Origin: Rhodospirillum sp047263945
GTDB lineage: Bacteria; Pseudomonadota; Alphaproteobacteria; Rhodospirillales; Rhodospirillaceae
Reading direction: 5' to 3'
Assembly (NCBI RefSeq): GCF_047263945.1
Contig: NZ_JBLAVB010000001.1
Coordinates: 682,001 to 746,000 of the forward strand
DNA length: 64,000 bases
Positions 7,009 to 14,871 of the stretch are shown one piece after another. Every line of letters starts with the position of its first letter. Within the stretch, counting starts at the first letter, position 1. Position numbers and translations under genes: made by a program. The notes beneath the pieces are model-generated. The model did not search any database. It had not been told where the DNA came from and saw only the letters and a program-made list of their open reading frames with translations.

Positions 7009-8616
7009 TCACATCCGGAACACGCCAAAGGGCGTGGTTTCGATGGGGGCGTTGAGGGAGGCGGACAAGGACAGGCCAAGGACCATGCGCGTTTCCGCCG
7101 GGTCGACAATCCCGTCATCCCACAGGCGAGCACTGGCATAATAGGGATGGCCCTGGGTCTCGTACTGGTCGCGGATGGGGGACTTGAAGGCCTCCTCCTC
7201 CTCTGCGGGCCAGTGTTGCCCCCGGGCCTCCATGCCATCGCGGCGCACCTGGGCGAGCACATTGGCCGCCTGCTCCCCACCCATCACCGAGATGCGGCTG
7301 TTGGGCCAAGTCCAGAGCATGCGGGGGCTGTAGCCTCGCCCACACATGGCATAATTGCCCGCCCCGAAGGAGCCACCGATCAGCACCGTGAACTTGGGCA
7401 CTTTGGCACAGGCCACTGCCGTCACCATCTTGGCGCCGTCTTTGGCGATGCCGCCGTTTTCATACTTGCGGCCCACCATGAACCCGCTGATGTTTTGCAG
7501 GAAAACCAAGGGGATGCCGCGCTGGGCGCAGAGCTCGACGAAATGGGCGCCCTTGAGCGCACATTCACTGAATAAAATTCCATTATTGGCAATGATACCA
7601 ACAGGGTAGCCGAAAATCCTCGCAAAGCCGCAGACCAAGGTCTGACCATAGAGGGCCTTGAACTCGTCGAAGCGGGAACCGTCCACCACCCGGGCAATGA
7701 TCTCGCGCACATCATAGGGCTTTCGCGTGTCCGTGGGCACGATACCGTGGATCTCCGCCGGGTCGTACAGAGGCTCCTCCGGTTTGCGAAGATCAAGCGT
7801 TACTTGTTTGTTTCGATTGAGGTTTGCCACCACTCGCCGAGCCAGGGAGAGGGCATGGCGATCATCTTGCGCATAGTGATCCGTCACGCCGGAGGTCCGG
7901 CAATGGACGTCCGCGCCCCCCAGGTCCTCGGCGGTCACTTCCTCGCCCGTCGCCGCTTTCACCAGAGGCGGGCCACCCAGGAAGATGGTGCCCTGGTTCT
8001 TGACGATAATGCTCTCGTCGCTCATGGCGGGCACATAGGCGCCACCGGCCGTGCAGCTTCCCATGACCACGGCGACCTGGGGAATCCCCATGCCGCTCAT
8101 GGTCGCCTGATTGTAGAAGATGCGCCCGAAATGATCCCGATCCGGAAAGACCTCGTCCTGGCGGGGCAGGAAGGCGCCACCACTATCAACCAGATAAACG
8201 CAGGGCAGATTATTTTCCCGGGCGATGTCCTGGGCGCGCAGGTGCTTCTTGACAGTCAGGGGGTAGTAGGTTCCGCCCTTCACCGTGGCGTCATTGGCGA
8301 TGACCACGCATTCGGTGCCCTCGATCCGACCAATGCCAGTGATGACACCAGCGGCGGGGACGTTGTCCTCATAGACCTCGTGGGCGGCGAACTGGCTGAA
8401 CTCCAGAAAGGGCGAGCCCACATCCAGGAGAGTCCGCACCCGGTCCCGGGGGAGCAGTTTGCCCCGGGCCAAATGCTTTTCCCGGGCCTTCTCCCCTCCG
8501 CCCAGTTTGATGGCTGCCAGCTTGTCCCGCATGTCAGCCATCAAACCTTCCATATGGGCCTTGTTGGCCTTGAAGTCCTCAGATCGGGTGTTGATGGCGC
8601 TCTTGATGACGCTCAC
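7009..8616 (-). CDS. mccB: Methylcrotonyl-CoA carboxylase, carboxyltransferase beta subunit
   Basis: A 535-residue carboxyltransferase with the two-lobed crotonase-like fold of the PccB/MccB family. Landmarks are YYPLTVKKHLRAQDIA, LVDSGGAFLPRQDEVFPD, the long GNYAMCGRGYSPRMLWTWPN segment and MGGEQAANVLA. It transfers carboxyl from biotin on MccA to 3-methylcrotonyl-CoA. The likely start is GTG at 8616 (VSVIKSAIN), preceded by AGGAAGGAA; an upstream in-frame ATG at 8682 would overlap the previous gene and adds a basic, unrelated stretch. The length matches known MccB proteins. Confidence 0.95.
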   Translation of the reverse strand: MSVIKSAINTRSEDFKANKAHMEGLMADMRDKLAAIKLGGGEKAREKHLARGKLLPRDRVRTLLDVGSPFLEFSQFAAHEVYEDNVPAAGVITGIGRIEGTECVVIANDATVKGGTYYPLTVKKHLRAQDIARENNLPCVYLVDSGGAFLPRQDEVFPDRDHFGRIFYNQATMSGMGIPQVAVVMGSCTAGGAYVPAMSDESIIVKNQGTIFLGGPPLVKAATGEEVTAEDLGGADVHCRTSGVTDHYAQDDRHALSLARRVVANLNRNKQVTLDLRKPEEPLYDPAEIHGIVPTDTRKPYDVREIIARVVDGSRFDEFKALYGQTLVCGFARIFGYPVGIIANNGILFSECALKGAHFVELCAQRGIPLVFLQNISGFMVGRKYENGGIAKDGAKMVTAVACAKVPKFTVLIGGSFGAGNYAMCGRGYSPRMLWTWPNSRISVMGGEQAANVLAQVRRDGMEARGQHWPAEEEEAFKSPIRDQYETQGHPYYASARLWDDGIVDPAETRMVLGLSLSASLNAPIETTPFGVFRM

Positions 8617-8671
8617 GGTCGGTTCCTTCCTGCGTTTCTGTTTTTTTGCTCTTGGGGGGAAGGGAGGATCC

Positions 8672-9277
8672 CTACCACCCACCCCGGCTCAACCAATCGT
8701 CGAGCATGTCCAGCCGGTCCGATCCCCAGAAAGGCTCCCCATCGGCCAGAATATAGGGAGCGCCGAAGACACCGGCCTCGCGGGCCGCGTTCCCTTCCGC
8801 AACCAATTTTGCCTTCCAGACCGGATCATTGCTTGCGACCAAAGCGGCCTCCCGGTCCTGCCCCTCCTCTCCCGCGATGTCCGCCGCCACCGCCCGGTCG
8901 GAGATATCCCGGCCATCGGAGAAATAGGCCCGAAAGACCGCCAGCGCATAGGCTTGCCCGACATCCCGCCCGGCGGTTTTCCGCAACCAATGGAAGATCC
9001 GCGCTGCCCCCACCGTGGCCACCGGGAATTTGCTCGGCAGCCCCCCCTTCAGGCCATATAGGCGCAGGGAACGGGCAAAGTCCAAACGGGTATAGTCCCC
9101 CTTCAGGGGTTGGTCGAGTAGCGGACGGTTGCCGCTTTCCTTCAACAAAGGCCCGAGCATGATGGCGCGCCAACGGACCTCGCGCGCATGACGGGCGGCC
9201 AAACCGTTGATCCGCTCGGCCGCGATCCAGGAATAGGGGCTGGAAAAGTCGAAATAGAAGCTCAACGGTTCGGGCAT
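8672..9277 (-). CDS. 2-hydroxychromene-2-carboxylate isomerase-like (DsbA/GST-kappa fold)
   Basis: A 201-residue thioredoxin-fold protein of the HCCA isomerase/GST-kappa group. The N-terminal SFYFDFSSPYSWIAAERI contains the family SPYS active-site turn that binds glutathione sulfur, and AGVFGAPYILADGEPFWGSDR near the C-terminus contains the cis-proline VFGAPY motif. Proteins of this group are glutathione-dependent isomerases or transferases and are often found in aromatic or acyl catabolic clusters. Its position between an acyl-CoA dehydrogenase and mccB suggests a side role in the operon, possibly detoxification, but the substrate is unknown. The start at 9277 has GAGGAG 8 bases upstream. 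Confidence 0.85.
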   Translation of the reverse strand: MPEPLSFYFDFSSPYSWIAAERINGLAARHAREVRWRAIMLGPLLKESGNRPLLDQPLKGDYTRLDFARSLRLYGLKGGLPSKFPVATVGAARIFHWLRKTAGRDVGQAYALAVFRAYFSDGRDISDRAVAADIAGEEGQDREAALVASNDPVWKAKLVAEGNAAREAGVFGAPYILADGEPFWGSDRLDMLDDWLSRGGW

Positions 9278-9296
9278 GGATCACTCTCCTCAAATG

Positions 9297-9360
9297 AGAA
9301 CATCGAGCGGAAAAATGGGCACCGGTTTTCCGGTTCACTCGATGCTCAACCTATTGGATC
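9297..9360. repeat. Palindromic CATCGAG repeat, copy 1
   Basis: A palindrome with arms around CATCGAG and CTCGATG and the core GAAAA...CCGGTTTTCC. It continues through CTCAACCTATTGGATC to the 3' end of the acyl-CoA dehydrogenase gene. It closely matches 52895-52961. It sits in the 82-bp gap inside the operon, where the hairpin could adjust expression of the downstream genes. Confidence 0.75.
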
Positions 9361-10517
9361 TAAGCGAGAATATCACGGCCAATAACCAGCCGCTGAATGT
9401 CGGATGTGCCTTCATAGATCTGGCAAACCCGGACATCCCGGGCGATGCGTTCCACGGGATAGTCGCTCAAATAGCCGTAACCGCCCAAGGTCTGGATGGC
9501 CACGGAACAGACCTTCTCCGCCGTTTCGCTGGCGAACAGCTTGGCCATACAGGCCTCGGTCAAACAGGGCTGTCCGGCATCGCGCAAGCGCGCGGCGTTG
9601 AGCACCATCAGGCGGGCCGCAGTCAATTGGGTGGCCATGTCCGCCAGACGCATGCCCACGGCTTGGTGCTGGGCGATGGGTTGGCCGAAGGTCTCCCGTT
9701 CCTTCGCATATTGGATGGCGTAGTGCAGTGCCGCCCGCGCCATGCCGACCGATTGGGAGGCGATACCAATGCGTCCGCCCTCCAGATTGGACAAGGCGAT
9801 GCGATACCCCTGCCCCGGCTCGCCAAGCATCAGTTCGGGTTCAAGCGCCAGATCCTCCAGGACGATTTGGCAGGTATCGCTGGCATGCTGGCCCATCTTG
9901 TGTTCGACGCTGGCCACCGTCCAACCGGGCCGATCGGTCGGCACGATGAAGGCGCTGATGCCCTTCTTGCCCGCCTCCGGATCAGTGACGGCGAAGACGA
10001 TGGCCACCTTGGCGTTTTTGCCGCTGGTGATGAACTGCTTGACCCCGTTCAGCACCCATTTGCCGTCAACGAAGCGGGCCTTGGTTTTCAAAGCCGCCGC
10101 ATCGGATCCGGCCTGGGGCTCGGTCAGGCAAAAGGCACCCAGCATCTCGCCTGCCGCCATGGGCTTGAGGAACTGCTCTTTCTGTGCCTCCGTCCCGAAC
10201 TTCAGGATGGGCATGCAGCCGACGGAATTATGCACGCTCATGATCGTCGAACAGGCGCCATCCCCGGCCGCGATTTCCTCGAGCGCAAGGGCATAGGCCA
10301 CATGGTCGGCCCCCACACCGCCCCAGTCCTCGGGCACCAGCATGCCCATGAAGCCCAACTCTCCCATCTGTGCCAGGGCTTCGGCAGGAAATACATGCTC
10401 CCGGTCCCAGGCCGCCGCATGGGGGGCCAGGGCATCCCGGGCGAAGGCGCGGGCCGTGTCGCGGATCAGCCCTTGCTCTTCCGAAAGCAGCGCAGCGAGG
10501 GAAGAATCCAGGATCAC
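9360..10517 (-). CDS. Acyl-CoA dehydrogenase (short/branched-chain type)
   Basis: A 385-residue FAD-dependent acyl-CoA dehydrogenase. Visible signatures are FCLTEPQAGSDAAALKT (FAD/substrate binding), QTLGGYGYLSDYP and RDVRVCQIYEGTSDIQRLVIGR near the C-terminus. The glutamate in YEGTS is the catalytic base position of SCAD/MCAD-like enzymes, unlike the operon's other dehydrogenase, so it probably acts on a straight or 2-methyl-branched short acyl-CoA rather than isovaleryl-CoA. GTG at 10517 was chosen because it overlaps the SDR stop (GTGA) with GGAG 8 bases upstream; GTG at 10520 is an alternative. It feeds electrons to ETF. Confidence 0.92.
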   Translation of the reverse strand: MILDSSLAALLSEEQGLIRDTARAFARDALAPHAAAWDREHVFPAEALAQMGELGFMGMLVPEDWGGVGADHVAYALALEEIAAGDGACSTIMSVHNSVGCMPILKFGTEAQKEQFLKPMAAGEMLGAFCLTEPQAGSDAAALKTKARFVDGKWVLNGVKQFITSGKNAKVAIVFAVTDPEAGKKGISAFIVPTDRPGWTVASVEHKMGQHASDTCQIVLEDLALEPELMLGEPGQGYRIALSNLEGGRIGIASQSVGMARAALHYAIQYAKERETFGQPIAQHQAVGMRLADMATQLTAARLMVLNAARLRDAGQPCLTEACMAKLFASETAEKVCSVAIQTLGGYGYLSDYPVERIARDVRVCQIYEGTSDIQRLVIGRDILA

Positions 10518-11197
10518 CACGCGATCTCCACACCGTCGTAGTTTAGGAACCGCCCTGCGTCGGCGGTGGTCAGCCCATCGATCACGCCACGCATGGCGGT
10601 CACGGACTCGTCTGTGGACAACAGTCCGTTGGGTCCCCCCATATCGGTCCGCACCCAACCAGGGTGAAAGGCCATCGCGATGATGCCCCGCTCGACCAAC
10701 TCGATCCCCAGGCTCTTCACCACAGCATTCAAGGCAGCCTTGGAGGAGCGGTAAATGTACTGAGCCCCTGAGGTGTTCTCCGTCATGGAGCCCATCTTGG
10801 AAGACAGAAAAACCGCCTTGCTTCCCTTGGTGTTTTCCAGGCAGGGCAACAGGGCTTCCAGCAGCTTCAGAGGGGCGACGCTGTTGACTCGCAGGGTATA
10901 TTCCCAGACGAGGGGATCCACTTTCCCAAGGATCTGTTCAGTCCCCTTGCCGCCATAGGTTCCGGCGTTGTTGATAAACAGATCGATCGCCTGTCCAACC
11001 ATGCGACCGCCAAACCGCTGGATATCCCTCAGGCTGGACACGTCGAGGTTCTCCACCGTACATCCCAGGGCGGCCAGATCCTCGGCCTTGTCGGGCTCCC
11101 GGCAGGTGGCGATGACTTCCCAGCCATCGGCCGTGTATTGACGAGCGAATTCGAGGCCAAGCCCTCGGTTGGCGCCGGTGATCAAGACGGTGGACAT
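10514..11197 (-). CDS. Short-chain dehydrogenase/reductase
   Basis: A 227-residue Rossmann-fold SDR. It has the cofactor motif TGANRGLGLEF near residue 7, the NNAG motif at about 75-78, a catalytic serine in FLSSKMGS and the YxxxK active site as YRSSK. The motif style resembles the C-factor/carbonyl-reductase-like group of classical SDRs. NAD(P) preference is not certain. It lies between the thiolase (21-bp gap) and the acyl-CoA dehydrogenase (4-bp overlap), so it is firmly part of the operon. A 3-hydroxyacyl-CoA or related dehydrogenase role is possible but not shown. The start at 11197 has GGGAGGAA upstream. Confidence 0.88.
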   Translation of the reverse strand: MSTVLITGANRGLGLEFARQYTADGWEVIATCREPDKAEDLAALGCTVENLDVSSLRDIQRFGGRMVGQAIDLFINNAGTYGGKGTEQILGKVDPLVWEYTLRVNSVAPLKLLEALLPCLENTKGSKAVFLSSKMGSMTENTSGAQYIYRSSKAALNAVVKSLGIELVERGIIAMAFHPGWVRTDMGGPNGLLSTDESVTAMRGVIDGLTTADAGRFLNYDGVEIAW

Positions 11198-11218
11198 GGC
11201 TCCGTTCCTCCCTTTCCG

Positions 11219-12412
11219 TTACACGAGTTCCAAGGCAACAGCAGTGGCTTCTCCGCCACCGATGCACAGTGAAGCTACCCCCTTGCGCAGCCCATGGGTC
11301 TTCAGGGCATTCATCAAGGTGACCATGATCCGCGCCCCAGAGGCGCCGATGGGATGGCCCAGCGCACAGGCGCCCCCGTGAACATTCACCTTTTCAGGGT
11401 CCAGATCCAGGTCGCGCAGGGCCACCATGGAGACCACGGCAAAAGCCTCGTTGATTTCCCACAGGTCCACCGCCTCCTTGGACCAGCCTACCTTGTCCAT
11501 CAGCTTGGACATGGCTCCCACCGGCGCAGTGGTGAACAAATTGGGCTGATGCGCATGGGCAGCATGGCCGCGCATGATGGCCAGAGGCTCCCAGCCTTGC
11601 CGCTCGGCAACCGACGCCCGGGTCATCACCAGGGCCGCACTGCCATCGGAAATGGAGGAACTATTGGCCGCAGTCACCGTGCCCCCCTCCCGAAAGGCGG
11701 GCTTCAGTAGGGGAATCTTGTCCGGATCAACCTTGCCCGGGGTCTCGTCCCGGGAGACATCGACGGCGCCTTTCCGTCCCGGCACGGAGACCGTTACACA
11801 TTCCCGGTCCATGACACCGCCGTCAACCGCCGCCCGCGCCCGGGTCAGGGAGGTGATGGCATAGGCATCCTGCTCCTCGCGGGTGAACTGGTAGACTTCG
11901 GCGGTATCCTCGGCGAAGGTGCCCATCAGGCGACCCCGATCATAGGCATCCTCCAGCCCGTCCAGGAACATATGATCGAGAACCTTGCCGTGACCCAGGC
12001 GTTGGCCCGCCCGGGCCTTGTCAAGCAGGTAGGGGGCATTGGACATGCTTTCCATTCCGCCCGCCACCATCACCTCCACCTGACCGGCGGCAATGGCGTT
12101 ATAGGCGAGGATCGAGGCCTCCATGGCCGACCCGCACATCTTGTTGACCGTGGTGCAGGGGACATCCCAGGTCAGCCCCGCAGCATGGGCGGCTTGGCGG
12201 GCGGGCGCTTGCCCCAAACCGGCAGGTAAGACACAGCCCATATAGGCGCCGCCCACCCTCTCCGGGGGCACACCAGCCTGCTCAAGAGCGCCTTTGATCG
12301 CCGCCCCGCCCAGTTCTGGCGCGCGCAGGGACGACAGAGCCCCCTGGAAGGCACCCATGGGGGTGCGTTTGGCGCCAACGATGACGATGGGATCCTTATT
12401 GGCTTCGGACAT
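11219..12412 (-). CDS. Acetyl-CoA C-acetyltransferase (thiolase II)
   Basis: A 397-residue thiolase. The acyl-accepting cysteine is in NKMCGSAMEA near residue 92, the catalytic histidine in GGACALGHPIGASGAR, and the second cysteine in SLCIGGGEATAV at the C-terminus. It condenses or cleaves acetoacetyl-CoA. In this operon it would complete conversion of leucine-derived acetoacetate (after CoA activation) to acetyl-CoA; an alternative is a phaA-like biosynthetic role. The start at 12412 is preceded by GAGGGAA. It lies 38 bp after the nucleotidyltransferase-like gene. Confidence 0.93.
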   Translation of the reverse strand: MSEANKDPIVIVGAKRTPMGAFQGALSSLRAPELGGAAIKGALEQAGVPPERVGGAYMGCVLPAGLGQAPARQAAHAAGLTWDVPCTTVNKMCGSAMEASILAYNAIAAGQVEVMVAGGMESMSNAPYLLDKARAGQRLGHGKVLDHMFLDGLEDAYDRGRLMGTFAEDTAEVYQFTREEQDAYAITSLTRARAAVDGGVMDRECVTVSVPGRKGAVDVSRDETPGKVDPDKIPLLKPAFREGGTVTAANSSSISDGSAALVMTRASVAERQGWEPLAIMRGHAAHAHQPNLFTTAPVGAMSKLMDKVGWSKEAVDLWEINEAFAVVSMVALRDLDLDPEKVNVHGGACALGHPIGASGARIMVTLMNALKTHGLRKGVASLCIGGGEATAVALELV

Positions 12413-12450
12413 GGGTTATTCCCTCTACGCGATGGACCAAGAGGTCCCGA

Positions 12451-13272
12451 TCAGATGTGTTTGGCAGCAGGTCCAAGCAGGTCCCGTAACAGGGGATCCA
12501 CCTGGTCGGCGGTCGGATGGCTATCAGACAGCCCTTCCCCCTTATCCCGGGAGGCCTGAAAGATGGCGTCGATCCAGGCATCCACCGCCGGATGGCGGCG
12601 GCGCTCCAGGGGAGCCAGGGCCAGGGCGTCAAGCACTTCGGCCACCTCCGATGGCAGCTCCGTCCCGGCACGCAGGGTCATCCAGTCGGATGGCGGCGGT
12701 TCGTCGCGGGTCAGGATCCAATCCACCGCCATCAAGGCCCGAACCGTATGCATATATTTAATCCGGGCCGCATCCGTGGGCGTGTCCTGGAAGTACGCGT
12801 TCATCGCCGCCTTCGCCAAACCCAGGTAATGGCCCAGCAGGGTCACCCGGGAGAACCCGGCGACCGCCAGTTCCCACAAGGCGGCGATTGGCGCCCCTCC
12901 CTCTTCCACCACCTGCGAAGCGGAGATCCACTCCCAGACGGTCGCATTGGATCGCAGGAACAGGCGCAAGGCCTTCCGGGCATCCCATAGAAGAACCGGC
13001 GGCAGATCCCCTTCGCCCCCGTCGCGCAGGATATCTGCGGGCTCGACCAACCCCAGGTAGGCCGGGATCGGATGGGTAAACAGGCCCGCACAGACCAGGG
13101 GGGCGGCCCCGGTCTTGTCCTCGTAGGGGAGCCCCCATGCCAGGGGACCTGTAAGCACGGCATGGACCGGACGCACCCCCGTCTCGGCGGCGAGCCCATC
13201 AAGGGCACGCCGCGCGCCAGATGCATCGAGATGCGCTAAATGAGGGGGCGGAAGAACCGGAACGGATGACAC
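12451..13272 (-). CDS. YcgL/RlaP-family nucleotidyltransferase-like protein with lost active site
   Basis: A 273-residue protein resembling the predicted nucleotidyltransferase family typified by YcgL/RlaP (DNA polymerase beta fold). The helical segment LLWDARKALRLFLRSNATVWEWI matches the family core, followed by YLGLAKAAMNAYF, RIKYMHTVRALMAVDWIL and the PP-W pattern. However, the catalytic nucleotide-binding segment, normally a Gly-Ser-...-Asp-x-Asp arrangement, reads TGPLAWGLPYEDKTGAAP (residues 41-58), so the serine and paired aspartates appear absent. It is probably a pseudoenzyme or has changed function. The start is GTG at 13272 with GAGAGG upstream. It lies between ivd (41 bp) and the thiolase; why such a protein sits in this operon is unclear. 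Confidence 0.65.
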   Translation of the reverse strand: MSSVPVLPPPHLAHLDASGARRALDGLAAETGVRPVHAVLTGPLAWGLPYEDKTGAAPLVCAGLFTHPIPAYLGLVEPADILRDGGEGDLPPVLLWDARKALRLFLRSNATVWEWISASQVVEEGGAPIAALWELAVAGFSRVTLLGHYLGLAKAAMNAYFQDTPTDAARIKYMHTVRALMAVDWILTRDEPPPSDWMTLRAGTELPSEVAEVLDALALAPLERRRHPAVDAWIDAIFQASRDKGEGLSDSHPTADQVDPLLRDLLGPAAKHI

Positions 13273-13313
13273 GGTGGAACCTCTCTCCTGAAACGGAATG
13301 GGTTCGCCGGGCG

Positions 13314-14480
13314 TCAGGCCGTTTCGCCAAACAGTTCACGGCCAATGAGCATCCGGCGAATCTCGCTGGTGCCCGCGCCAATCTCGTACAGCTTGGCGTC
13401 GCGCAACAGCCGACCCGTGGGATACTCGTTGATATAGCCATTGCCGCCAAGGCATTGAATGGCCTCCAAGGCCATCCAAGTGGCCTTTTCCGCAGAATAG
13501 AGGATCGCCCCCGCCGCATCCTTGCGGGTGGTCTCCCCCCGGTCACAGGCCTTGGCCACGGCATAAACATAAGCTTTGCAGGCATTCATGGTGGAGTACA
13601 TGTCCGCCAGCTTGCCCTGCATCAATTGGAACGATCCAATGGGCTGGCCGAACTGGCTGCGCTCATGGACATAGGGCAGGACCACGTCCATACAGGCATC
13701 CATGATGCCGAGCGGACCACCGGAGAGAACCAGACGCTCGTAGTCCAGACCGCTCATCAACACCCGGACGCCGCCGTCCACCTTACCCAGTACGTTCTCC
13801 TCAGGGACTTCGCAGTCCTCAAAGACCAGTTCGCAAGTGTTGGAGCCGCGCATCCCCAACTTGTCCAACTTCTGGGCCGTAGAGAATCCCTTGAATCCCT
13901 TTTCTACCAAAAAGGCCGTAATCCCCTTGGATCCCGCCTCGGGAGAGGTCTTGGCATAAATCACCAGCACATCGGCATTGGGACCGTTGGTGATCCACAT
14001 CTTATTGCCGTTGAGGATATAGCGATCCCCTTTCTTGTCCGCGCGAGTCCGCATGGACACCACGTCGGACCCGGAGCCGGGTTCGCTCATGGCCAGCGCT
14101 CCCACATGCTCTCCGGAGACCAGCTTGGGGAGATAGGCCCGTTTCTGTGCCTCGGTGCCATTGCGGCGGATCTGGTTGACGCACAGGTTGGAATGGGCGC
14201 CGTAGCTGAGACCCACGCTGGCCGAAGCCCGGCTGATTTCCTGGACGGCGATGGTATGCTCCAGGTAGCCCATGTCCGAGCCCCCAAATTCCTCTTCCAC
14301 CGTCACACCCAACAGGCCCATTTCGCCCATCTTACGCCAAAGATCGGCGGGGAAATCATTCTCCCTATCGATATCCGCAGCCCGGGGGGCGATCTCGGAT
14401 TCGGCAAAGGAACGCACGCTGTCGCGCAACATCTCGGCGGTCTCGCCAAGGTCGAAATTCAACGACGGATAATCGAACAC
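13314..14480 (-). CDS. ivd: Isovaleryl-CoA dehydrogenase
   Basis: A 388-residue flavoprotein that oxidises isovaleryl-CoA to 3-methylcrotonyl-CoA. The C-terminal segment DAKLYEIGAGTSEIRR has Gly-Ala-Gly where SCAD/MCAD have the catalytic Glu, while SGLDYERLVLSGGPLG carries Glu at the position used by isovaleryl-CoA dehydrogenase. This is a diagnostic difference known from human IVD (Glu254). CQFGGN-like landmarks appear as QCLGGNGYINEYPTGR. The likely start is GTG at 14480 (VFDYPSL), preceded by AGGGAGG; an upstream in-frame extension to 14603 is rich in Cys/Arg and is not family-like. It is the first gene of the ten-gene catabolic operon, with the duplicated operator about 200 bp upstream. 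Confidence 0.95.
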   Translation of the reverse strand: MFDYPSLNFDLGETAEMLRDSVRSFAESEIAPRAADIDRENDFPADLWRKMGEMGLLGVTVEEEFGGSDMGYLEHTIAVQEISRASASVGLSYGAHSNLCVNQIRRNGTEAQKRAYLPKLVSGEHVGALAMSEPGSGSDVVSMRTRADKKGDRYILNGNKMWITNGPNADVLVIYAKTSPEAGSKGITAFLVEKGFKGFSTAQKLDKLGMRGSNTCELVFEDCEVPEENVLGKVDGGVRVLMSGLDYERLVLSGGPLGIMDACMDVVLPYVHERSQFGQPIGSFQLMQGKLADMYSTMNACKAYVYAVAKACDRGETTRKDAAGAILYSAEKATWMALEAIQCLGGNGYINEYPTGRLLRDAKLYEIGAGTSEIRRMLIGRELFGETA

Positions 14481-14871
14481 GGACACCTCCCTGGACGTCT
14501 TGACCTCGACCCGCTCCCGAATTATGGCTCCGGGCTTATCCAGACGAGGCGTCTTGATAGGATTCACTTGGCACAGTTCAGAACAAGAACAAGCCACCGC
14601 CACTCCTTCTCAGAGTGTGTTCGTCGCATGCGGCTCGTCCATTCCTCCCTTGCGAACAATCTCACTGTATCTACCGTTTACGTTAACGTCAATATCTACC
14701 GTTTACGTTAACGTAAACCAACGTCTTGGAAATGACCCTCTACCGGAAAGCATGGGATTCCCCCTCGCCACACCCGGAGAAAGGAGTGTATTTTGGCCCC
14801 CTTCCCCCTACCCGGGACCGGATAAAACCGGCGAAAACAAACGGATCAGACCAGGAAAGACGCCAGGGACC
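14481..14871. other. Divergent control region between ivd operon and the unknown 462-residue gene
   Basis: No credible gene is present. The region contains the duplicated palindromic operator at 14677-14717, flanked by sequence with no other strong dyad. It is shared by the minus-strand leucine operon and the plus-strand gene at 14872, so a regulator bound here could affect both. Confidence 0.6.
14677..14717. promoter_or_regulatory. Tandem LiuR-like operator pair
   Basis: TTTACGTTAACGTAAA at 14702-14717 is a perfect 16-bp palindrome. A second copy with one changed arm base (TTTACGTTAACGTCAA) is at 14677-14692. They belong to a direct repeat with 25-bp period that starts TATCTACCG. The shape and position resemble operators of the MerR-family regulator LiuR upstream of ivd/liu operons; that identity is inference. 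No MerR-family gene is present in this window. Confidence 0.7.
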
